Source: Cotesia glomerata (lineage: Eukaryota > Arthropoda > Insecta > Hymenoptera > Braconidae). From it: 64,000 nt of DNA. The notes beneath the pieces were generated by a model. The model was not told the DNA's origin, ran no database searches, and saw only the letters and a program-made list of their open reading frames with translations. Below are positions 1 to 10,359 of the stretch, one piece after another. A program made the translations under genes and the position numbers. The stretch lies in NCBI RefSeq assembly GCF_020080835.1, contig NC_058161.1, positions 8,924,297-8,988,296 on the forward strand. Reading direction: 5' to 3'. Within the stretch, counting starts at the first letter, position 1, and every line of letters starts with the position of its first letter.

Positions 1-479
1 GCACCAATATTTTTCAGTGATTATAAATAGAAAAATATGTGGGAAGAAAATGAAGTGTAGGGTGGGACATGCTGAGGTCTAATATGAGAGATAGAAAAAG
101 CGTAGAGCTACACGGAGAGAAAAGTATAGAACTTATTCCTATGTAGAATGGTAACCATTACCATGTTACATAATAACGGAAATTTTTGTGAGAACCCTGT
201 GTAAATTTGTTAACAAAAATCTTAGAAATTGTGATAAAAATATGAACAATCACTCATTCGATGCGGAATTAAATTCTGAAAATAATGTTGTTGTTTTTTT
301 CATTTTTTTGATGAAAATTTTAATTTTTTATTAACAAATAACATAACCAAAATAAAAAATCTCAGTTTTTTGTAAATAACTAAATAGCTATTGGTGATAT
401 CAAAAATCGGAAAAAAGATCCTTAAAGAGGAGAAAATTTCTGAAAAAAAGTCTTGACTCCCGGAACTCTAGCTTGGAAA

Positions 480-605
480 ACAATAATTTTTATTTAATGT
501 TGAAAATAGGGTTCCGCGCAATTGCCGTCGTATTTTAGCATCGGCGCGGCCGTGTGACAAAAATCGCGCGGAACTCTATTTTTAAGATTGAATAAAAATT
601 ATTGT
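480..605. mobile_element. Hairpin MITE with GC-rich core
   Basis: Arms 480-519 (starting AACAATAATTTTTATT, ending GGGTTCCGCGC) and 565-605 (GCGCGGAACTC to AATTATTGTT) are inverted copies with about four mismatches in 40. The 45-base loop is GC-rich (GCATCGGCGCGGCC) in otherwise AT-rich DNA. It lies between the left terminus and the word array of the surrounding element, so it is probably a later insertion. No coding potential. Confidence 0.55.
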
Positions 606-779
606 TTATCAACACGGAAAGAACAATAACCCACTGTACATCCTCGTATAGTATACTCCGTGGTATTTGTAGTGAAAAAAAATTTCAGACTATAGTCAAT
701 ATCCTTCAAAGTATACTAAATTATTTTTGTACTGTACTCAGTGAAGTCTCCGATTTAATCGATTAATTTTTCTGGTTAT

Positions 780-948
780 ATCGCGTAAAACTTCGCGTAG
801 AGGCTATCGATTTTTTCGCCAGAGGTTTCCGAAAAAATCGGCAGCTGCTACCGAAAAAAAATCGGTAGCTGCTACCGAAAAAAGTCGGTAGCAGATACCG
901 ATTATTTTCGGTAGAGTCTACCGATTTTTTCGGTGCAGGCTACCGATT
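780..948. repeat. Left subterminal array of CCGATTTTTTCGGTAGC words
   Basis: About ten copies of a 15-17 base word are packed here in both orientations, with AGCTGCTACC, AGATACC and AGAGGCTACC variants as spacers. The order matches the reverse complement of the array at 3243-3447, so the two are arms of one inverted repeat. Probably transposase binding sites; not CRISPR, since the words alternate in orientation and there are no unique spacers. Confidence 0.6.
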
Positions 949-1100
949 ACCATACGGAGAGAATTTTATGTTAATGGTAACCATTCTTATTTTGTAGCTT
1001 CTACTATGCAGAATGGTTATTAATTTTTGCAAAGTTAAGATGATAAATGCAACTATCCGGCGATTGTAATTAGTAAAATCAGTATAAATTAATTCCCACA

Positions 1101-1320
1101 CACAGAAAAATAAATTAACTTGATTCAAGAGAAAAATTCTTGAATCAAGAATATAATTTTGAAGAGGGTAATTGTCTTGAATTAAGATGAAAAATTCTTG
1201 AATGAAGTAAAATTTACTTAAATCAAGAAAAATTTTCTTAAATCAAAAATTTTTCTACTCAAACCAAGAATATTGAGCTCTTCAAAAATATATACTTGTT
1301 TCAAGAGTTGGAACAAGTTT
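1101..1320. repeat. Degenerate TTGATTCAAGAA word array
   Basis: Begins CACAGAAAAATAAATTAAC and contains repeated TTGATTCAAGA, TTGAATCAAGA and TTCTTGAATC words in both orientations. The same wording recurs in 31682-31898 and 28161-28400. The right terminus is not clear, so this is probably a decayed copy of that CMC-like family. Confidence 0.4.
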
Positions 1321-1477
1321 TAGTGAAATTTAGTGTCATTGCAAAGGTCTTGACTTGAATTTGCGCCTTTTTAAGGTTTCATATCATTCTCATCGATAGT
1401 CAATTTATCATGATAAGTATTTAGGCTGTATTCGAAAATGCTTAATTTCTAGACACATAATTAAGAAATGACCTTTC

Positions 1478-2975
1478 ATCTTGTTAACTATTGACATTTT
1501 TAAAGATATAAGCTCATCCCGACATTACACTCATCGAGACCTTTCGTTTGAATACCCATATCAATTTTTCATATATATCATATATTTATATATATTATAT
1601 ATATGTATAAATCAAAAATATATCAAAAATGCATGTGGGTACTTAAATGAAAGATTTTGGTGAGTGTGACATCAGGATGAGCTTATATATTAAAAAATGT
1701 CAATAATTAAGAACTGACATTGCTATCTTGTCTACTATTGACATTTTTAAAGATATAAGCTCACCTCGACATTACGCTCATCGAAACCTTTTATTTGAGT
1801 ACCCACATCAATTTTTCATATATTTCATATATTTATATATATTAAACTGTGCCAAATAAATCGAAGATTTTTTTTTTTTCGGTCCCATATCAAAATTTCG
1901 TTTAGAGTTACGAAAAAAAAATTGTGTCAAAATTTGAGCGCTTTATCTTCATTTTTCAATTAGCGCTCGCCAAAAAGAGTTTTTTTTTTCACTTATTTTT
2001 TGGTTATAGAAAATTCAATATACCAAATATGAAAAAACCCTTGGCATGGTTTTGTAGGAAATTAAATTCACTACAAACATAATTTTTTGTCGAATTTAAA
2101 GAATCACCAGCTTCTTTTTAATAGCTAATTTAATTAAAATTTGTTCGATAATTTTTGTTTTCAATTATCGATGGACACGTATAAAACTACTTCTTAACGA
2201 AAAGAACTGACTAATACAATTTTTTTAGGAATATTTATGATCTAAAAAAATAGTTTTTATGCTTTAATTGATTATAGTATGGTACCATAGAAGTTAAAAA
2301 TAATTTTATTAACAAAAATAATGAAGACAAAAAAATTAATTTTTTCGTAATTTTTTATTCATAAGTCTCATTGACTTAAAGATTATTCATGCTTCAAAAT
2401 TAATAAAATATATCTTTTTCTGTTATTTTTATTCGTCAACGGATTCTTCTGTAGCGCTCGTAACTCAATACGGTAGTTGTAGTCTAGCCAACAAGTGCCT
2501 TTTTGGTTAACTTTTTTCAGCAGTCTCCGAAAATTATTATTGAGCTGTCATTCGATTCGGAATGGTATCTAAATGATTTTTGAAAAAAAAATGAAGTTCC
2601 CAAATTTTGACACAATGAAGCGCTCAAATTTTGACACAATTTTTTTTTCGTAACTCTAAACGAAATTTTGATATGGGACCGAAAAAAAAAAATCTTCGAT
2701 TTATTTGGCACAGTCTAATATATATTATATATGTATATATAAAAAATATATCAAAAATGCATGTGGGTACTCAAATGAAAACTCTTGATGAGTGTGACAT
2801 CAGGATGAGCTTACATCTTTAAAAATATCAATAATTAAGAAATGGCCTTGTATCTTGTAAACTATTGACATTTTTAAAGATATAAATTCACCCAGACATT
2901 ACACTTATCGAGACCTTTCATTTGAGTACCCACATCAACTTTTCATATATTTTTTATATCTATATATATATATTC
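1478..2975. repeat. Foldback repeat units with GAGTACCCACAT / ATGTGGGTACTC
   Basis: A unit of about 120 bases (AAAGATATAAGCTCA, then ACTCATCGAGACC, then GAGTACCCACAT, then an ATATAT spacer) occurs forward at 1478-1600, 1735-1850 and 2860-2975 and reversed at 1620-1715 and 2745-2840. Forward and reversed units face each other over AT-rich spacers. The same unit occurs at 38360-39090. No coding potential; a TIR element (1846-2714) is inserted between two units. Confidence 0.55.
1846..2714. mobile_element. TIR element with ACTGTGCCAAATAAATCG termini
   Basis: The left arm (1846-1943) and right arm (2617-2714) are nearly perfect inverted copies of about 98 bases, running from ACTGTGCCAAATAAATCG through a T-rich tract to GTGTCAAAATTTGAGCGC. 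The 670-base interior is AT-rich without an ORF of note. Non-autonomous; the superfamily is not recognisable from the ends alone. Confidence 0.6.
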
Positions 2976-3242
2976 ACATACAAAATAATTTAAAAAATAA
3001 TTTTTTGGGTCTTGGATGATATTTCTCGGTTAGTTTCTAAACATAATCTATACCAATTTTTTCGATTGCGGCTACCAAAAGGTATTTAATTTAATAAAAA
3101 TTTATAATCAAAAAATACCTAATAAATACTCCTCATTTTTAATATTTTGTATTTAAGTGTTATTTGTATCTCAAATGAAGTTCCTTTTTTTTATTCATTA
3201 AGGAGTGAGAATTTAACTTCTCGTTAAGAAGATGAGAAATTT

Positions 3243-3447
3243 TCAAAAATTGGTAATCGGTAGCCTGCACCGAAAAAATCGGTATCTGCTACCGATTTTT
3301 TTCGGTAGCAGATACCGATTTTTTTTCGGTAGAGGCTACCGATTTTTTCGGTAGAGGCTCCCGAAAAAATCGGTAGCTGCTACGGAAAAATAATCGGTAT
3401 CTGCTACCGATTTTTTACGGTAGCAGCTACCGATTATTTTTTTCCGT
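3243..3447. repeat. Right subterminal array of CCGATTTTTTCGGTAGC words
   Basis: Mirror image of 780-948, with the same inner boundary. It ends TTTTTTTCCGTGTA at 3436-3449, an internal copy of the family terminus, followed by ATGGTTACCATTCT and the true outer terminus at 3499. Confidence 0.6.
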
Positions 3448-3556
3448 GTAATGGTTACCATTCTAACATAGGAATGCATTCTATTCTTTTCTCTCCGTGT
3501 AGGAGAAAAAGAGAAATCAGCCTTGTAAAAACCGAGAGGTGTACAAGTAAAGCATA

Positions 3557-3724
3557 ATAATAATATATTCATTATTAAATTAATTATTTCATTAATTGAA
3601 TAAGTACCAAAATCAAAGAAAGTGTCAGTAATGGGGTCCCCGCCACTAATGGGGTCTTTTACCCTATGTAAACTTTTTTTTCGGCTGTTGACAAATTGTT
3701 TGATAATATTTTAATTTTCGAATT
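3557..3724. repeat. Interspersed repeat, copy 1 (partner 13800-13981)
   Basis: Shares about 125 nearly identical bases with 13857-13981, including ACCAAAATCAAAGAAAGTGT, GGGGTCCCCGCCACTAATGG and TCGGCTGTTGACAAATTG. Upstream similarity is weaker and gapped. In the partner copy part of this is the right arm of a TIR element; here the left arm is absent. Confidence 0.6.
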
Positions 3725-4489
3725 AATGTATGTATTAGTAAGGAGTGTGCGATACACGTTTGAATGTGTGTGGCCAAGTCGCCACATTGGTTATTTACTC
3801 CTTATAAATAATCTTGTGTTCGGTATTATAATTTCTATTATCTTTGATAACCGAACTATTTATTTTTCTTACAACAAATATATAACTGTTGGACTTAATT
3901 CCCACATTGAAGCATATCAATTAATACTACCGAAAGCAAATGATCCAGAATGTCTTATTCAATTAAATTTCTAGCAATTGATAAAACCATTAAAAACCCA
4001 CGTATTATCAAATGGTTTTTATATTATTTCTCAATGCAGTTTAATATAAAATTTATTAAATTGCATATTATTTACAGAAATGTTAATTACTTTTAATTTA
4101 TATGTATTTTCTTCTCTAATAAAGGTGACGATTTTATATAATAATAGTTTTCATGATTTACATTTAGCTCTGTCTATAAATATGTATTTCTTATGATTTA
4201 AGAAATGATTTCTTAACATTTAATAAATAAATTCTTTCTAATCAATATACAATTTTTAATATAAAATAACCTTTTTTTGATAGTTAATAATTATATTTTA
4301 ATATTTAATATTCATTTATTAATATTTAATTAATTAACTGCTCAACGTATTGTGAGGTGTAACCTTATTTTCTTAATGTAAATATATATATATATATATA
4401 TATGTTTTTTTTTTTTTTTATAGTAATTGTGTGAGAATATGTATTCTATAACAATCTATTAAGCCCTGCTGTTTATCAATACTATTTTT
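3725..4489. other. AT-rich stretch without recognisable gene
   Basis: Contains a 92-codon open frame (3696-3974) with no recognisable domain, a (TA)n run near 4383-4402 and a poly-T run near 4405-4420. Nothing else supported. Confidence 0.4.
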
Positions 4490-4651
4490 CCTTTTTCTGT
4501 GGCTGTGGCCGACTTACAGTCTGTACCCGCATTTGCCTGTGCCCCGCCCCTTAGCACAGTGACCAAGGAAACCACAGACCAGGGCTCGAACCCACGCCTG
4601 AGCGACTGTTGTACGGGCAGTTTAAGACTTAAATCGCTCGGCCACGCAGTC
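4490..4651 (-). mobile_element. tRNA-derived SINE
   Basis: Read on the minus strand from 4651 it begins GACTGCGTGGCCGAGCG, a tRNA 5' end of Leu/Ser type. The Pol III box A (TGGCCGAGCG) is at 4635-4644 and box B (GGTTCGAGCC) at 4583-4592. The spacing suits a long-variable-arm tRNA, but the body continues past the tRNA portion into a GC-rich tail (about 4490-4580) instead of ending in an acceptor stem, so it is a SINE and not a working tRNA. It stands out by its GC content. Tail boundary uncertain. Confidence 0.65.
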
Positions 4652-4719
4652 GTCTTTAATGTAAATATATATAAAATTATTAAATATCAAAAAATGATTG
4701 TTTAAAATTAAAAATTGCT

Positions 4720-4874
4720 TATTGACTAGAAAGAAATTATTTATTAAATATTAAGAAATCATTTCTTAAATAATAAGACATATTTCTTAAATACTAAGAA
4801 ATGATGTTCAAGAAATGATTTCTTAACTACTAAGAAATCTTCTTATTAAATACTAAGAAATCCTGCTATCAGTG
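4720..4874. repeat. Right end of a CMC-like element, TTAAGAAATGATTTCTTAA words
   Basis: Repeats of AAGAAATCATTTCTTAA, TACTAAGAAATGA and close variants in both orientations end at CTGCTATCAGTG (4870-4874) followed by TA. Similar words at 4190-4240 may be the other arm, but I found no left CACTG terminus, so boundaries on that side are open. Confidence 0.45.
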
Positions 4875-4876
4875 TA

Positions 4877-6628
4877 TACGTTCAAATAGCTTTTTACCGC
4901 AAAAAAACAAAACAATGAAAATAAATATTGATGAATATTCATGAAGTAAAATAGTCAATAAGAGTACGGTTTACCGTTGTCTAGATAGAAGTACATATAA
5001 GATATAAATAAGAAAATGTTAGCATAAATTTTAAACTCCTAGTGTAGGTAAAAGGCGTTGACTATTCGATGACAGTGGATGCACTGTGCGTACACACTAA
5101 AATCGAACTATATTTACTTTAATGATGAAATAAACTCTGGAAACTGAGTAAATATTGATGATAAATAATCTATAAATGTCTGAAGTATTTTAACGTTAAA
5201 GCTTTATTACGAAAAAACCTAAGTTTTTATATTTACCGGAATAGTACATCCGAGATTTGATTTAATTCTTTCAACAAACTGTAAAAATTTTTCTAACAAC
5301 GAAAATTTGATAAATGATTAATTTGATAGATGACGTTAGTTAGATAGTTAGATAGTTAAATAACATTTCTTTTTAATTTTTCAACTGCAATATCTTGAGA
5401 ACGCGAAATTCGATTTCATTGTTTTTTGACGGAATTTAACACAGTTTTTCAAGCACAAAAATCCTACATGGAGTCTTGAATTGATTGGTTGAAGAATTTT
5501 CAAGTTATCTTAAAAAAATGTGAAAAAAATTTTTATTTGGTTTTTATTTTTTGAATAATTAAAACCTTAACAAAATTTTTTAACTAATCAAAAACTAAAA
5601 AAATTTAGTGACTTTCGTACAACATAATAATCAAAATTCATTGATGAATCAATAAATGCGTTTATTGTTGAATTTGGATTTCAAAAATACTTTGAATAAT
5701 TTATAACTCTTTGTAATGGAAAATTGGATGCGAGTATTGTAAAAAAAAATATCAAATGATCGTAGCTGTGGCATGAAATAACAAATAATTTAAAAAATTC
5801 AAGGCGACATGATTACAACATCCGTAAAGCTTAAAATATACTTCCATTGATTATAGATTAAAAAGAGTTGATTGCTTAACATTGTATTGAAAAGAAAGAT
5901 CGCATCCTATTCTATCCATTTGGATGTGTAGTATCGCATGTCGTTAAATTATCGATTTAGTATATCATCTAGTTAATTTGAAACCAGCTTACACTAGATT
6001 GTTAATATTATTTTATCATATAGAATACAATTTATGATGTCCTGACTGATGTCCTTCACGGTGGGTTCCTAGTCATTACATAGTTTGCGAATTTAAACAC
6101 CCGGCTTGTGGTAGTTACCAGACACCGGCTTGTTTGACGATATGATAGCGTTAGGGTGAGTTACATAATGGCTGTAAGATATCTACAACATAATAGTGTT
6201 CATTGCCTCGGTAATAATCTGTTTGCCAAGTATTATAACGTCGTGTCTAACGGTTCATCATTTCGTTTGTTGAAAAATATTTCACTGAGTCAATGTGCTA
6301 CTAAATCAGCATTTAAAGACAATATGGCACCTCAACACTATACTATCATATTTCATTTCATTTGGAAGTCGGTTTGATTATTTTAAGTTTTTAAGCCAAG
6401 TGATAATATTAAATAAATAGATAAAAGTTATAAGGATTTCTACTTATTGGAGCGATTTTCAAAATTTTTTTTAATTCGTATCTTAGGAAAACTTGGATTT
6501 GCACAAATAATATGTATTTATGAATATATCTTAATTTTTATATAAGATTAATAGCGATCTAAACGAAAAATATAAAATAATTTTTAGTGATTTTCAATTG
6601 ATATAAGAATAGAGTGAATAAGAAAAAA
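4877..6628. other. Featureless AT-rich intronic sequence
   Basis: No RNA gene, TIR pair or domain-bearing ORF recognised. 6040-6320 is less AT-rich and could hold conserved non-coding sequence, but its open frames are short and unrecognised. Confidence 0.35.
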
Positions 6629-7286
6629 TTGGGAAAACGGTTGACCCTGAAGGCCATCCCTGCAACTTCCCGCTAATTCCATACTTGGGCGCTTAAAATT
6701 GTACTTATGATGTTTTTGAAATTTTTGAGCTCAAAATATATTTTATGTGATATTTTGAGCTTGCTGAGCTCTTTTCCTATGCATTTGAGCTCAAAAGTCT
6801 GATAGAAGTTTCATAGAACACTATTTTTGGAATTTTCAAACCGCAATAACTTTTGAATGGATCAACCGATTTTCACGCGGTTGGCGGCATTCGACGCAGT
6901 TTTATCAGCCTCATAAAGAATATTCAGGTTCGAATTGATCGAACCGAAAATTTCGGAGTAATTCCGAAAAAACACTTTTTTTCGGTTTTCTTTCGTTCAC
7001 GATATCTCTCGAACGAATCAACCGATTTCGACCAGCTTGGTGGCGATCGACGTGGTTTTTTATTGTCTAGAGCTGATTAGTTTTTGGAATCGATTGGTGG
7101 AGCCGTTTACAAGTTATCCAAAAAAACCACATTTGAAAAAATTTTTTTTCTTAGTTTTTTCTCAAAATCTACTGATCCGAATCGGTCTAAATTATATTCA
7201 AAATCTAAGTTTGGCTAAGCCCTTTCAAATGGCCCAACCGTGATAAAATCGGATGAGCCGTTCAAAAGTTATAAGCGATTCACATA

Positions 7287-7290
<4 letters not shown>

Positions 7291-7356
<66 letters not shown>
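7291..7356. repeat. (CA)n microsatellite, 5' side of RT insertion
   Basis: About 33 CA units. The retrotransposon fragment starts directly after it; a shorter CA tract follows the poly-A tail at 10174-10190. Confidence 0.9.
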
Positions 7357-7358
<2 letters not shown>

Positions 7359-8109
7359 GGTGACTTCAATTCCTGGGCAGCAGACTGGGGCAGCAAGTTC
7401 ACTAATACACGTGGAAAAGCACTTCTTGAGGCAATGGCCACACTGGATGTGATCCTTCTTAATACCGGTGACACGCCTAAAAACGTATACTAAGAGAGAG
7501 GCAAACTCAATTGTCGACCTTACATTTGTCAGCAGTTGCTGAGCTCGAAGAGGTTTTTCTTGGAAAGTATTGAACATCTACACAGCCAGTGACCATAGTG
7601 CGATACTATGGGAAATATCAATTGGTCAGAATTTAACAAGAGTCAACAGGAACGCCAGCGCGGTTGGGTGAACAGTTAAATTTCTCGACCGCACTGCTTC
7701 AGTAGTAGCCCTAGAGTGCGATCCGATCATCGTAGAAACTGCTGAAGAGAAGACCAAGGACCTAATGAGAAGAGTCACCCAGGCTTGCGACGCCAGTATG
7801 TCTCGGAAACGTGGCATGAATTCAAGACCTTCGGTACACTGGTGGAACGATCACATTAGCATTCTACGTTCAGAGTGTCTCAAAAAAAGAAGAAAGTCTC
7901 AGCGTGGCTACAGACGACCTAACTCCGCAGAGCTGTTGGCAGAGTATAAAAAGGCCCGTCGAGAACTAAACAGAGCCATTAAAGAGAGCAAAAGACGCTG
8001 CTGGAAGGAACTGGTCGCAGAAGTAGAGAAAGATCCATGGGGTAGACCGTATAAGGTGGTTATGACCCATCTGAAATGCCAGCCAATGCCATCACCTACG
8101 TGTCCATAG
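7357..8109 (+). pseudogene. Endonuclease fragment and linker of R1-like retrotransposon, copy 1
   Basis: Translation from 7359 opens with GDFNSWAADWG, the catalytic GDFN motif of the APE-type endonuclease of non-LTR retrotransposons, so the first half of the domain is missing (5' truncation at the CA tract). The frame shifts near 7480, where NSIVDLTFVS resumes in another frame. A stop follows, then YTASDHSAI, which matches the SDH motif. A readable stretch (7765-8109) covers the EN-RT linker (ACDASMSRKRG, WWNDHISILR, ARRELNRAIK). A stop at 8107-8109 and a short gap separate it from the RT frame. Not functional. Confidence 0.8.
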
Positions 8110-8205
8110 CTCTTAGAGAAGACTGTTACTGCGCTGTTTCCCCAACAGCCGGTATTCACCTACAAGTTAGAGCAGCTCAACCCTGAAGACATCCCAACTA
8201 TCACG

Positions 8206-9942
8206 TTGGACGAGTTGATAGAGGCAGGCAATCGAGTAGGGAATAATAAGGCGCCGGGATTGGACGGAATCCCTAATATTGCCCTGAAATCAATCCTTAG
8301 GACAGCACCGGCATTATTCCTGGACGTTTACGATACATGCCTAAAGGAAGGGACTTTTCCCCAGAAGTGGAAACAGCAACAGCTAGTGCTACTTCCGAAG
8401 GGGAAAAAGCCGCCGGAAGAACCGTCATCCTATCGACCACTCTGCATGTTAGACACGGCCGGCAAGATATTCGAGCGCATAATTCATCAGAGAATAGAGG
8501 CTGTAGTCGATCCACTCCTGGCAGAGAACCAGTTTGGTTTCCGAAAAGGACGGTCAACTCTGGATGCGATCAAATTGGTTGTTGATACAGCCAAGGATGC
8601 AATCGCCGGAACGAGATGGAAGGGTGGAAAGAAGAAATACTGCTTGGTGGCTGCTTTGGACATCAAGAATGCCTTCGCTAACTGGGACTGCGTTATGCGG
8701 GCTCTAGAAGAAAAAACCGTACCAGGATACCTTCGCAGAATGGTAGCGAGCTACTTCACGAATAGGGTTCTGAAATATGACACGAAGAACGGTACGGAAG
8801 CGTACGAAATCTCCGGAGGAGTGTCACAGGGATCAGTTTTAGGTCCTCTGCTATGGAACATCATGTATGATGGTCTCCTGAGAATAGCATTGCCCACGAG
8901 AGTCAAACTTGTAGCATATGCGGATGACGTAGCTGTCGTGATCGTCGCAAAGCACCTCGAAGAGATAGAAATGGCATTTGATGTTACATTCAGACGAGTC
9001 AATTTTTGGATGGACATGATGAACTTGCAAAAAACGGTAGAAACCATCAATTTGAGAGTCGGAGAACAAGAAATAACATCACAACCATTTATCCGTTATC
9101 TGGGAGTGATGCTGGATGCCCGACTCAACTTCAAGCAGCAGGTGGAACACGTCAGTGCCAAAGCGTCAGTAGTGAGGGCTAGTCTCGCACGGCTGATGCC
9201 TAACATCGGAGGCCCAATGCAGAGCAGGAGGCTACTATTGTCATCAGTAGTCACATCAGTGCTCACTTACGGAATATCCATTCGGGCTTATGCACTGGAA
9301 ACCCAGAAATCATGGAGAAAAGCTGGACCAGTATATCGACTGAGTGCTCTACGAGTAGCTAGTGCCTTCCGCACTACATCAGAAGAAGTAGTGTGCGTCA
9401 TTGCCGGAACCCTACCTCTTAGAGTTCTAGCAGAGGAAAGACGAGCCCTTTACCAACGAAAAAGGTCAACTGCACTGAGCCCTGAAGAACTTAGAATTGA
9501 AGAACGGCAGAACAGCATAGGCCGATGGCAACTACAATGGGATGCTGCAGAGAAGGGTAGGTGGACGCACCGCCTCATACCTCGGATCGACATTTGGCTT
9601 AACCGGAAGCACAGCGAGGTCAATTACTATCTTACGCAGATGTTGTCGGGACACGGGTGTTTTCGAGAGTATCTACACCGCTTTAAGCATGATGACTCTT
9701 CGGAGTGCCCGTCCTGCCCAGGAGTTGCTGAAGATGCGGAGCACGTCTTCTTTGTATGTCCTCGTTTCGATCCATAGCGTAAAGAGTTGGAGAGGATCCT
9801 GAACCAGGGAATGCAACCAGATTCACTAGTGGAAGCAATGTTGTCATCAGAAGCTGCCTGGAACACTACCAACACGTTTGCAACAGAAGTCCTCAAAAAC
9901 TTGCGTTCCACCGAAAGAAGAAGAGCAAATATCAGAAGATAG
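8206..9942 (+). pseudogene. R1-clade-like reverse transcriptase, copy 1 (nonsense at 9775)
   Basis: The 523-codon open frame has RT motifs in order: NNKAPGLDGIP (about residue 13), SSYRPLCMLDTAGK, NQFGFRKGRSTLDA, ALDIKNAF (motif A Asp), GGVSQGSVLGPLLWN (motif B), YADD (motif C, nt 8919-8930) and YLGVMLDARLNF. The C-terminal CPSCPG...EDAEH..F.CP gag-like Cys-His motif follows. A TAG at 9775-9777 replaces a Gln present in copy 3; the tail continues in frame to a natural stop at 9940-9942. Compared with copy 3 it lacks 14 codons after MNLQ (near 9029), a clean 42-base in-frame deletion. The motif wording places it in the R1/Waldo/Mino group; clade assignment needs a tree. Confidence 0.85.
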
Positions 9943-10172
9943 AAGGAAGGTAGTTAACACCTTAGCCACTAGAATGAAGAGCAGTAGCTAGTTCCTCCCC
10001 TCACGAAGTAATGCCTGACGGCGGTTCCCATGAGCGATTAGAGGAAAGAAGAAAAGGGGTTTAGGGTTTAGTGAGTAGGGGCGTTAGCGTCGAGTCTTCA
10101 CATATCCAGGCGAAACAGCTATGCCTGGAATCCGCAAAAAGGATTCCCCCCTCTGAAGAAAAAAAAAAAAAA
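9943..10172 (+). other. 3' UTR and poly-A tail of RT copy 1, with hairpin
   Basis: Contains TGCCTGACGGCGGT, then the hairpin CCAGGC (10106-10111) / GCCTGG (10123-10128) with an 11-base loop containing AAACA, then AAAAAGGATTCCCCCC and a poly-A tail that joins CA repeats. The hairpin is shared with copies at 35019, 54408 and 51911, so it may mark the RNA for target-primed reverse transcription. Confidence 0.6.
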
Positions 10173-10359
10173 TACACACACACACACACATACAGATATA
10201 GTGACAACCTCACGGGAGTAGTCAGGGAAGCTTCCTGTAACCTTCAAACGTTGAGATCTGATGAAAAATCGATTTTTGCAAAATGGGGTAAAATCAATAA
10301 CTTCCCGATTTTTGGAAATTTTCGATTTTCTTAGCGCGAAATTAAAATGCAGTTTATTG

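Larger units (their letters stand above)
111..3499. mobile_element. CMC/CACTA-like TIR element, CCGATTTTTTCGGTAGC word family, with nested insertions
   Basis: The left end CACGGAGAGAAAAG (111) is the complement of the right end CTTTTCTCTCCGTG (to 3499), and TA flanks both sides (109-110, 3500-3501). Inside the termini both arms share AGAATGGTAACCATTA and then a block of alternating-orientation CCGATTTTTTCGGTAGC words (780-948 left, 3243-3447 right). Each block stops at the same inner boundary, GGTGCAGGCTACCGATTACC. The left arm is longer because other DNA, including a hairpin at 480-605, lies between the terminus and the words. No transposase ORF is visible, so it is non-autonomous. Subterminal arrays of a short word are typical of CACTA/CMC elements; a Tc1-like origin is also possible given the TA flanks. 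Confidence 0.6.
6629..10346 (+). mobile_element. HINE (DINE-1-like) copy A carrying an RT insertion
   Basis: The left end starts TTGGGAAAACGGTTGACC and has AACTTCCCGCTAA about 36 bases in. It continues through GAGCTC palindromes and the phrase AACTTTTGAATGGATCAACC to a (CA)n tract (7291-7356). The right part (10174-10346: CA, TACAGATATAGTGAC, a mutated TTAGCGCGAAATT) closes it. Subterminal left repeat, complementary right terminus, right hairpin and central microsatellite match non-autonomous Helentron-associated elements. A truncated R1-like retrotransposon (7357-10172) splits the CA tract. Confidence 0.6.

Noticed and set aside
780..948. Possible CRISPR-like array
   Set aside because: Words alternate in orientation, spacers are short and repeated, there are no cas genes and the context is eukaryotic; it is a transposon arm.
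3696..3974. 92-codon plus-strand frame
   Set aside because: No recognisable domain, no splice or promoter support, partly overlaps an interspersed repeat.
4583..4651. Functional tRNA gene (Leu/Ser type) on the minus strand
   Set aside because: Box A and box B are good but the acceptor stem does not close and the sequence runs on into a SINE body.
6156..6377. 73-codon plus-strand frame in a less AT-rich stretch
   Set aside because: No recognised domain or splice support; not reported as a gene.
7240..7577. Open frames rich in Thr-His or Cys-Val repeats across CA tracts (also at 33680-33966, 42757-42963, 45852-46076, 51840-52233, 60745-61133)
   Set aside because: They are translations of (CA)n microsatellites with flanking HINE or RT sequence, not proteins.
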